Assembly (NCBI GenBank): GCA_964499285.1
Contig: CAZCLA010000012.1
Location: forward strand, 16,600-80,599
Reading direction: 5' to 3'
Source of the DNA: JAGFIY01 sp964499285
Lineage (GTDB): Bacteria > Bacteroidota > Ignavibacteria > Ignavibacteriales > Melioribacteraceae
DNA length: 64,000 bases
The translations under genes were made by a program, and so were the position numbers. The stretch's first letter is position 1. Each line of letters starts with the position of its first letter. A model generated the notes under the pieces. The model saw only the letters and a program-made list of their open reading frames with translations, searched no databases and had not been told where the DNA came from. This document shows positions 36,101 to 44,537 of the stretch, piece after piece.

Positions 36101-36892
36101 TTAAAGACTGCTGGGTTTAACTTTTTGTTGAATTCCGGGACTATTAAACCCAAAACCGAAGAGCAAATAAATATAATTCGAAGACTAAAGTTATCCGAGA
36201 CTTCAAATTATAGAACTAACTTCTTGATCTATTTTGTTCATCTTCTTTTAAATGCGTTGGAAAAATCACTTCTTGATGGTGGAAAAATAAATAAGAATAA
36301 TTTTATCGAAGAATTACTGCTTGAAATACCGGTTAAGAAAATCCTTCAAAGACTTGGAAGAGATTCCGACCTTTATTTTGAGATTGCACTTCTTAACGTA
36401 CTGATGAGGTTTGAAAATCTCATTGAAGATTCTCGGGAGAAACAACTTTCGTCAGAAAAAGCGAAGTCTAATTTTGAGACAAAAAATTTAATAGCAGCTT
36501 TGTTGGAAGACGATTATGTAAGAGCTGTTCTCGATGTGAATTATTATGATGAGGTTTGGTATTTCAGCAAAGAAAAATTTGAGGACTTAATAGAATGGCT
36601 GCTGACTATTCATTTGACCACAGTGCTTGAAGTGACAATCCATCACGATGATGAAGAAAATTTAGTAAGCGATGAAGAAGTTGAGCAAAGTAAGGTTGAA
36701 AAAAAAGAAGAGAATTTGAAAGATAATATCAGTGAACTGAATCTGAAGATTGAAAACCTTTCAACGGTAAAGTCTATGTTAAAAGATTACGAAGAACTTT
36801 TAAGGTTGAGTGTAAAATCAAAATATAATCTTGAAATGCTGTTAGAGATGATTAAGAAATCAACTTCCGAAAGCGGAAAAGAAACAGTCTGA
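33185..36892 (+). CDS. Very large GH13 alpha-amylase-family glycosidase
   Basis: This is a 1235-residue protein with no clear signal peptide, so probably cytoplasmic. Its centre (about 340-780) is a GH13 (alpha/beta)8 barrel: DMVPNHTG (region I), IIRFDAAM with nucleophile Asp546, LLAEAFW with acid/base Glu611, and NPDEE with the third acid Asp672. Region IV normally reads NHD; here the His is Pro, which I regard as a trait of this branch. The stretch LPGLPMFAHGQVEGYNEKYGMEY is also present. A 330-residue helical N-terminal part and a 400-residue helical, coiled-coil-rich C-terminal part have no domain I can name. It acts on alpha-glucans by family inference; specificity is unknown. It overlaps the convergent DUF2156 gene by 41 bases. 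Confidence 0.87.
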   Translation: MRTEFIASELNYPKYELHIAREVRKKYNFDDDFFSITGRVIFANFAAVRKFVHLVNTHRSDDQKLNSGEINSLGLLEEIYHFVLREYEQKQNPGVFKRALKKLYNHFGEEKTQDILYEFVSVFPPTDVYKGRLSTLEYLQNYSGEKSNYEVTLEELLLFYLSNFNPAAEKVKELIDDSYLTKKEEYIQLITETEKFFQNEESIGKSGKDVFSFLKTPILMNPKDLYAQLGYVKDHWGIMLSPDYMNKILSGFDFAKETYLTEESFGGKPPTPVPAYKGKIAFSDHFILGKSAFNYAEDINEVYDEPERFTADIDWMPSVVLLAKNTYVWLDQLSKKYERSITRLDQIPDEELDLLSSWGFTGLWLIGIWERSRASKRIKHIMGNIDAVASAYSLYDYEIAHDLGGEEAYQNLNHRAKQRGIRLASDMVPNHTGIYSRWVIEKPDYFIQSDFPPFPNYSFTGENLSEHSEFDIRIEDGYYRRSDAAVVFRYIDNRTGKVRYIYHGNDGTNMPWNDTAQLDMLKKEVREAVIQKIMDVARRFSIIRFDAAMTLTKRHYSRLWYPQPGKGGDIPSRADYALTKKQFDEFFPEEFWREVVDRINHEMPETLLLAEAFWLMEGYFVRSLGMHRVYNSAFMHMMMNEENEKYRDLITNTLEFEPEILKRYVNFMSNPDEETAINQFGADDKYFGVASLMVTLPGLPMFAHGQVEGYNEKYGMEYKRAYYNEQPNHWLIEKHEKLIFPLIKKRFLFSQVENFYFYDFLDHFGNINENVFAYSNFARGERALIFFNNRYEKAKGRIKFSTPKLDSKNKNRTYNLSLSEALNLKSEWNHFYIYTEHFSGLEFLVEGSSISSNGFYTELNGFQTMVFLDFREVYDTSGKYRNLYNRLNGSGVPSIERTLLEIEFEQIHQSFEEILTSSGVKEMMQCLMNSNYANDCTKQFLKRFESFLNVIEKELKVEASVETGSNFISERLLKTAGFNFLLNSGTIKPKTEEQINIIRRLKLSETSNYRTNFLIYFVHLLLNALEKSLLDGGKINKNNFIEELLLEIPVKKILQRLGRDSDLYFEIALLNVLMRFENLIEDSREKQLSSEKAKSNFETKNLIAALLEDDYVRAVLDVNYYDEVWYFSKEKFEDLIEWLLTIHLTTVLEVTIHHDDEENLVSDEEVEQSKVEKKEENLKDNISELNLKIENLSTVKSMLKDYEELLRLSVKSKYNLEMLLEMIKKSTSESGKETV

Positions 36893-37748
36893 ACAAATTT
36901 GTTTCAATACTGATTTTTACTAGATCTGAATAATAGATTTTAGGATAGGCACATATATATAACGGTTTCCATCTCGGATTGAATTTATTTTTGAAATTAA
37001 ACAAACCTTTGTAATTATAATTTATACTCAAAATCCTTCCAAGCAGATGAATAAATTTTTCTTTCAGTATCAATGGCTGATTAACAATTAGCGGAACCTC
37101 TCCAAGACTAAAAATTTCAACACCTTCATCAATAAGTTTTTTGCTGACACCGTCAATTACTGCTTCCATTACACCAACCGGGGCACCCTTTCTTTTGATT
37201 AGAAGTTCAGTGTGATATTTCGTTTTCGAATTTCTCGAAATCGTAACTCCTCCGAGAAATTTTTTTAATTCATCCTCAAGTACAAACACTCTTATATTCT
37301 CGTTTAATTTAGTCTGAAAAAGGTGCCTTAGTTTTGGTCCTGAAGAATGACGAGAATTATTTAATAGTTCAAAAAACTTTGTTGTAGTATCTTCATTCAC
37401 CTGATATTCAACGACTTTTCCTTTCTTTAAACCTCTTTTGATAAGTTCTTTTAGAGATTTCTTTCTATTACTATAATTCTTAAGATCAATTTCGGCTTCA
37501 AGTCCTGAATGAAGCGACTCAAATCCTTTTCTACGCATTAGTTCTTTCTGACTTTCATTCAATCCTCTAATCAACAGATCTTTATTTGTTAACTTATTCA
37601 GATTATCGATGAAGGTTTCATTATTCTCAATGTGAAGCGAGGCAGAATATATCCAAGATCGTTTGTTAGATAATTTAAAATGTGAGATTGAATCTGCCTT
37701 ATGCTGAATCCAATTCCAGCTTAAAGGTAGATTAAGTTCTTCTTTCAT
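36852..37748 (-). CDS. DUF2156 protein, lysyl-phosphatidylglycerol-synthase-like acyltransferase
   Basis: This 298-residue protein resembles the soluble C-terminal domain of MprF, which transfers lysine or alanine from aminoacyl-tRNA to phosphatidylglycerol. Visible are a double GNAT-like fold, GAPVGVMEAVIDGV followed by EIFSLGEVPL (about 191-220), and the typical ending YNYKGLFNFKNKFNPRWKPLY. The MprF membrane flippase part is absent, so the protein is a stand-alone catalytic-type domain. Donor and acceptor are unknown; related proteins transfer other groups to lipids. It follows cydB by 4 bases, as the last gene of cydA-cydB-DUF2156. The last 41 bases overlap the convergent GH13 gene. Confidence 0.8.
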   Translation of the reverse strand: MKEELNLPLSWNWIQHKADSISHFKLSNKRSWIYSASLHIENNETFIDNLNKLTNKDLLIRGLNESQKELMRRKGFESLHSGLEAEIDLKNYSNRKKSLKELIKRGLKKGKVVEYQVNEDTTTKFFELLNNSRHSSGPKLRHLFQTKLNENIRVFVLEDELKKFLGGVTISRNSKTKYHTELLIKRKGAPVGVMEAVIDGVSKKLIDEGVEIFSLGEVPLIVNQPLILKEKFIHLLGRILSINYNYKGLFNFKNKFNPRWKPLYICAYPKIYYSDLVKISIETNLFRLFLFRFRKLIS

Positions 37749-37752
37749 TTTA

Positions 37753-38781
37753 CTAATAGGAACTAGAGTCGAGTTTAACTTTGCCTCTGAAAATCCAATA
37801 GATACTTATCGTGTAAGCCAGCACAAAAGGAATACCGATAATTGCAATAATCAGCATATTCATCAAAGTCTGTTGAGAAGATGAAGCATTATATAAAGTT
37901 AAACTGTACTGCGGATCAATTGAAGATTTTACAATATTCGGGAAAATACCCGCGGCAAAGATAAACAAAAGCAGAAATATACTTGCGGCAGAAGAAAAGA
38001 ACGCTCTGAAATGTCTTCCGTGATGAATTTCTCTGGGGATATTAGCGATTGCAAGCATATTCAATACCGCAACAAAAAAGAGAAAAGGAAAATCTATAAA
38101 GTGTTGAACCATATCGGGAAAGTATATAAGAGTTGCCATAGTTGTGGTAACATAGCAAATCGCAAAAAAGATTATTGAATTATTTATCCAACCGCTTGTT
38201 TGCTTCTGGAGTTCACCCTCAGTTTTCATAGTTGCATATATTGCTCCGTGCATAAGAAATAGTGCGACTGTCGTAATTCCTACTAAAACAGTGTAAGGTG
38301 TGATCAATCCCAAAAAGGAAACATACATTTCCTTATCTTCACCAATTGGAACTCCGGCTACTATGTTTCCCAATGCAACTCCCATCAAAAATGCAATTAA
38401 AATACTTGCTATGCTGAAAGCCCAATCCCAGTTTCTTCTCCAAACTCTTCCAGGCTGTTTGCTTCTGAACTCAATTGCAACGGCTCGAAATATTAAACCG
38501 AATAGAAGCAGCATAAACGCGGTGTAAAAACCCGAGAAAACAGTCGCATAGACTTCCGGGAAAGCTGCAAATAAAGCACCTCCGCCGGTTACTAGCCAAA
38601 CCTCGTTTCCGTCCCAAACCGGTCCGATGGAGTTTAATAAAAGTCTTCTGTCGTTGTCATTTTTTGTTAATAAATAAAGTGACCCAACGCCGAGATCGAA
38701 ACCGTCAAGTATTGCATAACCGGCAAGTAGAACACCGATCAATATGAACCAAATAGTATTTAGATCAAATGTGAATTCCAT
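37753..38781 (-). CDS. cydB: Cytochrome bd oxidase subunit II
   Basis: This is the membrane subunit of the high-affinity quinol oxidase, 342 residues with about eight or nine hydrophobic helices. It opens with the family-typical WFILIGVLLAGYAILDGFDL-like stretch (GYAILDGFDLGVG, about 21-33), then PVWDGNEVWLVTGGGALFAAFP (about 49-70, split over helices), and ends with YTISIYWIFRGKV. These signatures are diagnostic. It shares one base with the cydA stop (TAATG), so translation is coupled. The enzyme lets the cell respire at low oxygen. Confidence 0.97.
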   Translation of the reverse strand: MEFTFDLNTIWFILIGVLLAGYAILDGFDLGVGSLYLLTKNDNDRRLLLNSIGPVWDGNEVWLVTGGGALFAAFPEVYATVFSGFYTAFMLLLFGLIFRAVAIEFRSKQPGRVWRRNWDWAFSIASILIAFLMGVALGNIVAGVPIGEDKEMYVSFLGLITPYTVLVGITTVALFLMHGAIYATMKTEGELQKQTSGWINNSIIFFAICYVTTTMATLIYFPDMVQHFIDFPFLFFVAVLNMLAIANIPREIHHGRHFRAFFSSAASIFLLLFIFAAGIFPNIVKSSIDPQYSLTLYNASSSQQTLMNMLIIAIIGIPFVLAYTISIYWIFRGKVKLDSSSY

Positions 38782-40127
38782 TATTTTTCCGTTGAACCGC
38801 TGTGAGCTAATTTTTGAGGTCCTGCTTGAATTTTATCGTTGAGCAAATAGATAAATAAAATAAACAGCAACAGATATATTACCGAAAACAATATTAGCGA
38901 AAACAATATTTGATTTGCATCCACTGCTTTGGACAACGCATCGGAGGTTCGAAGCAGACCGTAAACAATCCAAGGTTGTCTTCCAACCTCTGCGGTAATC
39001 CAGCCAAGTTGATTCGCAATTTGGGGACCGAGTACAGAAAAAATCAATATTATTAAATACCATTTTTTATCGAATAACTTTTTCTTCCACCAGAGGTATA
39101 TTCCTAAAAATGAAATCAAAATTAACCCGAAACCAATTCCGACCATAATGTGATATGATTGGAATACAATATTAACGGGAGGTCTGTCCTCTTCCGGAAA
39201 TTCGTTTAAGCCTGTCACTTCAGCATCAGAATCGCCGTAAATTAAATAACTGAGCATACCCGGGATCTGCACACCGAAATTCACTTCCTGATTCTTCTCA
39301 TTTACCCATCCAAAAAGATAAAGAGGTGCTGACTGAGATGTGTTGAAGTGTGCTTCCATTGCGGCTAGTTTTGCCGGCTGAGTATTACTAACAGTAACTG
39401 CACTTTGATGACCAGTTGTCAATTGAAGCAGCGAGGCTAATGCGGCAACAATTAGCGAAATTTTAATTCCAGCTTTCGCTATTTCCAACTCACGGTTTTT
39501 TAAAATATAGTAGGCACTGACACTTAAAACGAAAAATGCTCCGGTCAAAAAACAAGCCGAAAGTGTATGAGAGAGTCGATCAATCGTTGAGGGATTTAAG
39601 ACCATTTCCCAAAAACTTGTAACTTCTGCGCGAGCTTGCATTCCTTCACCAACTATATGATAACCTGCAGGAGTCTGCTGCCAACTGTTTGCTACTATAA
39701 TCCACACGGCACTCATCATAGAACCAAGTGCAACCATTATCGTGGAAAAGAAATGCATTTTTGGACCAACCTTGTTCCAACCAAAAACAAGTATTGCTAA
39801 AAAACCAGATTCCAAGAAGAATGCGAAAATTCCTTCCGCTGCCAAAGCACTTCCGAAAATGTCACCCACATATCTTGAATATGTTGCCCAATTGGTTCCA
39901 AACTCAAATTCCATCACAATTCCCGTTGCGACTCCCATTCCGAATATCAAAGCGAAAATTTTTACCCAGAATCTTGTCATTGTTTGGAAGTATTCTTTCT
40001 TCGTCTTTAAATACATTCCTTCCATAATAACTAAAAGTAAACCGAGACCGATGCTTAAAGGGGGAAACAAATAATGAAATGCGATTGTAAATGCGAATTG
40101 AAGTCTTGCTAAAATTTCAGTATCCAT
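38781..40127 (-). CDS. cydA: Cytochrome bd oxidase subunit I
   Basis: This is the haem-bearing subunit of cytochrome bd quinol oxidase, about 448 residues. ARLQFAFTIAFHYLFPPLSIG near the N terminus holds the conserved His for haem b595/d. WQQTPAGYHI follows, and the quinol-binding Q-loop region is short (the long E. coli-type insertion is not seen). GRQPWIVYGLLRTSDA lies near the C terminus. The ATG at 40127 is preferred over a TTG at 40133. Two in-frame copies of a 13-base direct repeat (38883-38895 and 38898-38910) encode ILFS-LILFS in the last helix. It heads cydA-cydB-DUF2156. The 5' side is divergent from a SPOR gene. Confidence 0.97.
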   Translation of the reverse strand: MDTEILARLQFAFTIAFHYLFPPLSIGLGLLLVIMEGMYLKTKKEYFQTMTRFWVKIFALIFGMGVATGIVMEFEFGTNWATYSRYVGDIFGSALAAEGIFAFFLESGFLAILVFGWNKVGPKMHFFSTIMVALGSMMSAVWIIVANSWQQTPAGYHIVGEGMQARAEVTSFWEMVLNPSTIDRLSHTLSACFLTGAFFVLSVSAYYILKNRELEIAKAGIKISLIVAALASLLQLTTGHQSAVTVSNTQPAKLAAMEAHFNTSQSAPLYLFGWVNEKNQEVNFGVQIPGMLSYLIYGDSDAEVTGLNEFPEEDRPPVNIVFQSYHIMVGIGFGLILISFLGIYLWWKKKLFDKKWYLIILIFSVLGPQIANQLGWITAEVGRQPWIVYGLLRTSDALSKAVDANQILFSLILFSVIYLLLFILFIYLLNDKIQAGPQKLAHSGSTEK

Positions 40128-40228
40128 AATCAAAATTATTTGTTACTCTAAAATAATAATTGTTTGATTAGTCTCAAAAATGAAATATTCTATAAAAAAT
40201 GTTAATTTACTTTTTTTCATTGGGCAAA

Positions 40229-41275
40229 ATGATAAAAGCAATAATTTTTTTAGTATTTCTGACGCAATCTATTCTCTTAGCTCAAAGCAGCAGACAATGG
40301 CTTATAATACAAGACCTTGAGGATAAGATCGTTTATTTGGATGTTTCAAGTATCCAACTGCTTAACAAAAATCTTACGCTTCGCAGTATGATAAAATACC
40401 GCCAGCCGGTTGAACTAAATCCCTTTAATAAAAAAGTAAGTTCGGTTAAATCCAATCTATTGTTTAACACAGCAAATGAAAGTTATTCTACAATCGGAAT
40501 ACTTTATTATGATGATAAAGGAAGAATAATTGGTGAAACAAGCGGTGCAAATGTGATTGGAAACGAAATAGTTGCTAACGATATTAAATCAAACGAAACA
40601 ATAAAAATTATATATGCTAAAGCCGTAGAATATTTAAACACTGGTTCAATTACGGCTGAAAGAAGTGAATTCCTTCCCAAACGAAATGTGCAGCCGGAAA
40701 AAATCGATACTCTCGAGGTGAAGAATAATAATACATTCGATACTAAGAATGATTTTGAAACACTGATAAATCAGAAGCCATCAGAGCCTAAAAAAGAAAA
40801 TGAACAAGAAGCAGATAATATTGTTGTGACGGAGACAAATGACACATTGAAATTTATTGTTGGCAAACAGTTGAAATCGGTTCTTGCAGAAGATGTTGAA
40901 AAAGTTCGAGCAAAGAAGGATAGTATCAAAAAAGAACAGGAAAAAATAACGGAATTACCTGTTCTAACAGTCAAAGAAAATTTGCCCGAAAAATCTACCG
41001 AGACAAAAAAAATTGCAAGCGTCTATGATCGAAGCAGTGACAGAAACTATAGAGGAAATATCTGGACGGATGGAAATTTATATACTATTCAAGTATCTTC
41101 ATGGAGAAACAAAGAAAAAGCCGAAAGTGAGGTAACAAGATTAAAATCAGCCGGACATGATGCATACCTCATGGATGTTTATATTTCCGGAAAAAATCAG
41201 AATTGGTATCGCGTTAGAGTGGGATATTTCAATTCATTCGATGAAGCCAAAAATTACGAAAACCGAATTCGATAA
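40229..41275 (+). CDS. SPOR-domain exported protein
   Basis: This is an exported protein of about 348 residues: signal peptide (MIKAIIFLVFLTQS, cleaved near LAQS), a beta-rich domain resembling surface-adhesin-E-like proteins (QWLIIQDLEDKIVYLDVSSI), and a low-complexity linker rich in Lys, Glu, Asn and Thr. A C-terminal SPOR domain (about 280-348; NLYTIQVSSWRNKEKAESEV, YRVRVGYFNSFDEAKNY) completes it. SPOR domains bind denuded peptidoglycan at division sites, so a septal or cell-wall role is likely. The reading frame also starts at ATG 40199, but the start at 40229 gives the better signal peptide. It is divergent from cydA with only about 70-100 bp between. Confidence 0.85.
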   Translation: MIKAIIFLVFLTQSILLAQSSRQWLIIQDLEDKIVYLDVSSIQLLNKNLTLRSMIKYRQPVELNPFNKKVSSVKSNLLFNTANESYSTIGILYYDDKGRIIGETSGANVIGNEIVANDIKSNETIKIIYAKAVEYLNTGSITAERSEFLPKRNVQPEKIDTLEVKNNNTFDTKNDFETLINQKPSEPKKENEQEADNIVVTETNDTLKFIVGKQLKSVLAEDVEKVRAKKDSIKKEQEKITELPVLTVKENLPEKSTETKKIASVYDRSSDRNYRGNIWTDGNLYTIQVSSWRNKEKAESEVTRLKSAGHDAYLMDVYISGKNQNWYRVRVGYFNSFDEAKNYENRIR

Positions 41276-41406
41276 ATACCCGCCTATCTTATTAAATATT
41301 GGAAATCTTATATTTTGGTTGCAACTTAGTTCATATTCGTTTAATTTATTTCTCCACTTTTTATCAACATAAAATAATTTTATTTATTAAAGGAGAGGGG
41401 TTAGTC

Positions 41407-41988
41407 ATGTTAAAACAAACAACATTTGCTTTGTTTCTACTATTGGCTTCATTCTGTTCAATATTTGCTCAAGAAGGTCAAGAGATGACCGAAGAACAGA
41501 AAGTTTGGATGGAATATATGACACCGAGCTGGGGACATGAGATGTTGTCTCATGGTGTTGGTGAATATACATTTGCTGCAAAATTTTGGATGATGCCTGA
41601 TGCAGAACCAGTACTTTCAGAAGGTATGGCAAAAGGTGAAATGATATTAGGCGGTAGATATTTGCAGATGCATCATAGCGGAGAAATGTGGGGAATGCCA
41701 TTCGAGGGTATTAGCCTTGAAGGCTTTGATAATGCAAAGAAAGAATTCTTTACAACATGGGTTGACAATATGGGAACCGGAATAATGACTGCTACCGGAA
41801 CCTATGACGAGGCTAATAAATCAATTACTTATACAGGTACTTATTGCGATCCGATGGATGAGGGGAAGGATAAGCCCTTCAAACAGATAATCCATTTTCA
41901 AGATGATAACACAATGCTTCTCGAAATGTTCATGGAAGTTCAAGGAACCGAATTTAAAAATATGGAAATTGTATTTACAAAAAAATAA
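41407..41988 (+). CDS. DUF1579 exported protein
   Basis: This 193-residue protein has a signal peptide (1-19 or so, ending SIFAQ). The mature part has TFAAKFWMMPDAEP, GGRYLQMHHSGEMWGMPFEG and FTTWVDNMGTGIMTATGTYD, hallmarks of DUF1579, a beta-barrel-like lipocalin-related family of unknown function. The ATG at 41407 is chosen because AAGGAGAG lies just before it; an upstream extension to 41299 has no ribosome site. A clear intrinsic terminator follows. No partner gene is evident. Confidence 0.86.
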   Translation: MLKQTTFALFLLLASFCSIFAQEGQEMTEEQKVWMEYMTPSWGHEMLSHGVGEYTFAAKFWMMPDAEPVLSEGMAKGEMILGGRYLQMHHSGEMWGMPFEGISLEGFDNAKKEFFTTWVDNMGTGIMTATGTYDEANKSITYTGTYCDPMDEGKDKPFKQIIHFQDDNTMLLEMFMEVQGTEFKNMEIVFTKK

Positions 41989-42012
41989 TTTGAAGTAAAC
42001 ATTCACTCTATC

Positions 42013-42041
42013 AAAACCCGGATTTTACTACCGGGTTTTTT
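42013..42041 (+). terminator. Intrinsic terminator after DUF1579 gene
   Basis: A perfect 9-bp AAAACCCGG/CCGGGTTTT stem (42013-42021 with 42031-42039) with a 9-base loop is followed by T-rich sequence, 24 bases after the stop. It ends the DUF1579 transcript and shields topA downstream. Confidence 0.85.
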
Positions 42042-42188
42042 ATTTCTTTTTTGAATAATAACCTATTGTTATTAAATAATTTATCCTTGCTTCTCAGAAT
42101 ACGTACTTAAAAATAAATTTTGAATTTTATCTTAAATTCATTTACTTGCCACTTCTAATTTTGCAAAACATAGACGGTATTATTATTT

Positions 42189-44519
42189 ATGATTAAAAAT
42201 TTGGTTATAGTTGAGTCACCTGCGAAAGCTAAAACAATAGAAAAATTTTTAGGTGAGGAATTTGTCGTAAAATCAAGCTACGGTCACGTTCGCGATCTTG
42301 AAAAGAAAAACAACGGTGTCGAAATAGAAAATAATTTTAAACCACTTTACAAAGTACCAGCAGATAAAAAGAACGTGGTTAAAGACTTGAAAAAATTTGC
42401 TGAGGATGCGGAAATTGTTTGGCTTGCTTCTGACGAGGACCGAGAGGGAGAAGCAATTGCTTGGCACTTGAAAGAAGTTTTAAAACTGAAAGATGTTAAA
42501 ATAAAAAGAATAATTTTTCACGAGATCACAAAGAATGCAATTCTTAATGCAATTAAAAATCCCAGAAGCATCGATTATAATCTAGTCGAAGCGCAGCAAG
42601 CAAGGAGAATTCTTGATAGACTCGTAGGTTTTAAATTATCACCGGTTTTGTGGAGAAAAGTCAAACCATCTTTAAGTGCAGGTAGAGTCCAATCGGTTGC
42701 TGTAAGACTTATTGTAGAAAGAGAACGCGAAATTGATGAGTTTAAACCTGAATCGAAGTATAGAGTCGTTGCCGAATTTATTGGCAGCAATTCGAATGGA
42801 AAGAAAAATATTTTTAAAGCTGAATTAAATAAAAGATTTGATTCGCAAAAAGAAGCCGAAGACTTCTTACAAAGCTGTATTGATGCAGATTTTATTATAG
42901 ATTCACTTGAAATGAAACCCGTAAGGAAATCTCCGGCGGCACCTTTCACCACTTCAACACTGCAGCAGGAAGCATCTCGCAAATTAAGATTTTCCGTTGC
43001 TAGAACGATGAGAGTTGCTCAAAGCTTATACGAAGCCGGACACATCACATACATGAGAACGGATTCAGTGAATTTATCGGACTTTGCTCTTAACGCTGCA
43101 AAGGATGAAATCATAAATCGAAACGGAAAAGAATATTCGCAGACAAGGCAGTATAAAACTAAATCGTCTTCAGCTCAGGAAGCTCACGAAGCAATAAGAC
43201 CAAGTTATTTTGAAAAAGATACAATAGACGGATCTCCGGACGAACAAGCTCTGTACGAGCTTATTTGGAAGCGTGCAATTGCTTCACAGATGAGTGACGC
43301 CGAAATTGAAAGAACGACTGTAAAAATAGTTCTTTCAAATAGAGATGAATATTTTACTGCTAAAGGTGAAGTTATAAAATTTGACGGATTCTTGAATGTC
43401 TATCTTGAATCTACCGATGAAGAAAATGGAGACGGCGAATCCGATGGAATTCTGCCTCCGCTTAATAAAGGTGAAAAATTAAATTATCAAAAAATAAATG
43501 CAGTCGAACGATTCAGCCGACCTGCACCGCGATACACAGAAGCAAGTCTTGTTAAGAAATTGGAAGAACTTGGGATCGGTCGTCCTTCAACTTATGCTCC
43601 CACAATCAGCACAATACAGAAACGCGGATATGTAGTTAAAGAAGAAAGACCCGGTGTTGAGCGAGAATACGGTTCACTATCTCTGTCGCCCGATGGTAAA
43701 ATAATTTCGGAAAGATTAAAAGAGATAACCGGTGCCGAAAAAGGAAAACTTTATCCCTCCGATATTGCGATGCTCGTAAATGATTTCCTATTGGAAAATT
43801 TCCCTAAAATTCTTGATTATAAATTTACAGCATACGTGGAGAAAGAACTTGATGATATTGCGGAAGGAAAACTCGATTGGCATGCTATGTTAGATGAATT
43901 TTATCATCCGTTTAACGATCAGGTTGAACACACGCTCGAAACGAGCGAAAGGGTATCGGGTGAAAGAATTTTAGGAATTGACCCAAAAACTAAAAAGCAA
44001 GTATCGGTTAGAATGGCTCGCTTCGGTCCTGTCGCACAATTGACCGATCTCGATGATCCGGAAGCAAAACCCGATTATGCGGGATTAAGGACGGGACAAA
44101 AACTTGAGCAGATCACTCTTGAAGAAGCACTGGAACTCTTCAAACTTCCGCGGACCGTGGGTGATTATAACGGTGAAGAAGTTGTTGCCGCTATCGGTAG
44201 ATTCGGTCCTTATCTAAGATACAATGGAAAGTTTTATTCATTGGGAAACGATTATGATCCGCACACTATTCAAATTGATGATGCGATTCAAGTGATTGAA
44301 GAAAAGATGAAGAAAGATGCGGAAAAGATTATTAAAGTTTTCGAAGAGGATGAAAATTACCAGATCCAAAACGGAAGGTGGGGAGCCTTTCTGAAAGCGG
44401 GCAAAAAAAATATTCCTATCCCGAAAGATAGAGAACCATCGAGTTTAACATTTGAAGAATGTTTGGAGTTTGAAAAAAATTACGTTCCCGGAAGGAAAAG
44501 AAAGTCGAAAAAATCCTAG
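42189..44519 (+). CDS. topA: DNA topoisomerase I
   Basis: This type IA topoisomerase relaxes negative supercoils. The 776 residues start with a Toprim domain (VIVESPAKAKTIEKFLG-like, about 6-22; DEDREGEAIAWHL near 78-90). The gate and catalytic domains follow, with the active-site Tyr288 in ITYMRTDSVNLS and GRVQSVAVRLIVERE. GIGRPSTYAPTISTIQKRGY follows. The C-terminal 250 residues hold repeats such as RFGPVAQL, GRFGPYLRYNG and GRWGAFLKAG and end in a basic tail. No tetracysteine zinc ribbons are present, unlike E. coli TopA; the repeat-type C terminus is common in Bacteroidota. It is convergent with the triple-AAA gene. Confidence 0.97.
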   Translation: MIKNLVIVESPAKAKTIEKFLGEEFVVKSSYGHVRDLEKKNNGVEIENNFKPLYKVPADKKNVVKDLKKFAEDAEIVWLASDEDREGEAIAWHLKEVLKLKDVKIKRIIFHEITKNAILNAIKNPRSIDYNLVEAQQARRILDRLVGFKLSPVLWRKVKPSLSAGRVQSVAVRLIVEREREIDEFKPESKYRVVAEFIGSNSNGKKNIFKAELNKRFDSQKEAEDFLQSCIDADFIIDSLEMKPVRKSPAAPFTTSTLQQEASRKLRFSVARTMRVAQSLYEAGHITYMRTDSVNLSDFALNAAKDEIINRNGKEYSQTRQYKTKSSSAQEAHEAIRPSYFEKDTIDGSPDEQALYELIWKRAIASQMSDAEIERTTVKIVLSNRDEYFTAKGEVIKFDGFLNVYLESTDEENGDGESDGILPPLNKGEKLNYQKINAVERFSRPAPRYTEASLVKKLEELGIGRPSTYAPTISTIQKRGYVVKEERPGVEREYGSLSLSPDGKIISERLKEITGAEKGKLYPSDIAMLVNDFLLENFPKILDYKFTAYVEKELDDIAEGKLDWHAMLDEFYHPFNDQVEHTLETSERVSGERILGIDPKTKKQVSVRMARFGPVAQLTDLDDPEAKPDYAGLRTGQKLEQITLEEALELFKLPRTVGDYNGEEVVAAIGRFGPYLRYNGKFYSLGNDYDPHTIQIDDAIQVIEEKMKKDAEKIIKVFEEDENYQIQNGRWGAFLKAGKKNIPIPKDREPSSLTFEECLEFEKNYVPGRKRKSKKS

Positions 44520-44537
44520 TAGCCGCAAGAAGGCAGA

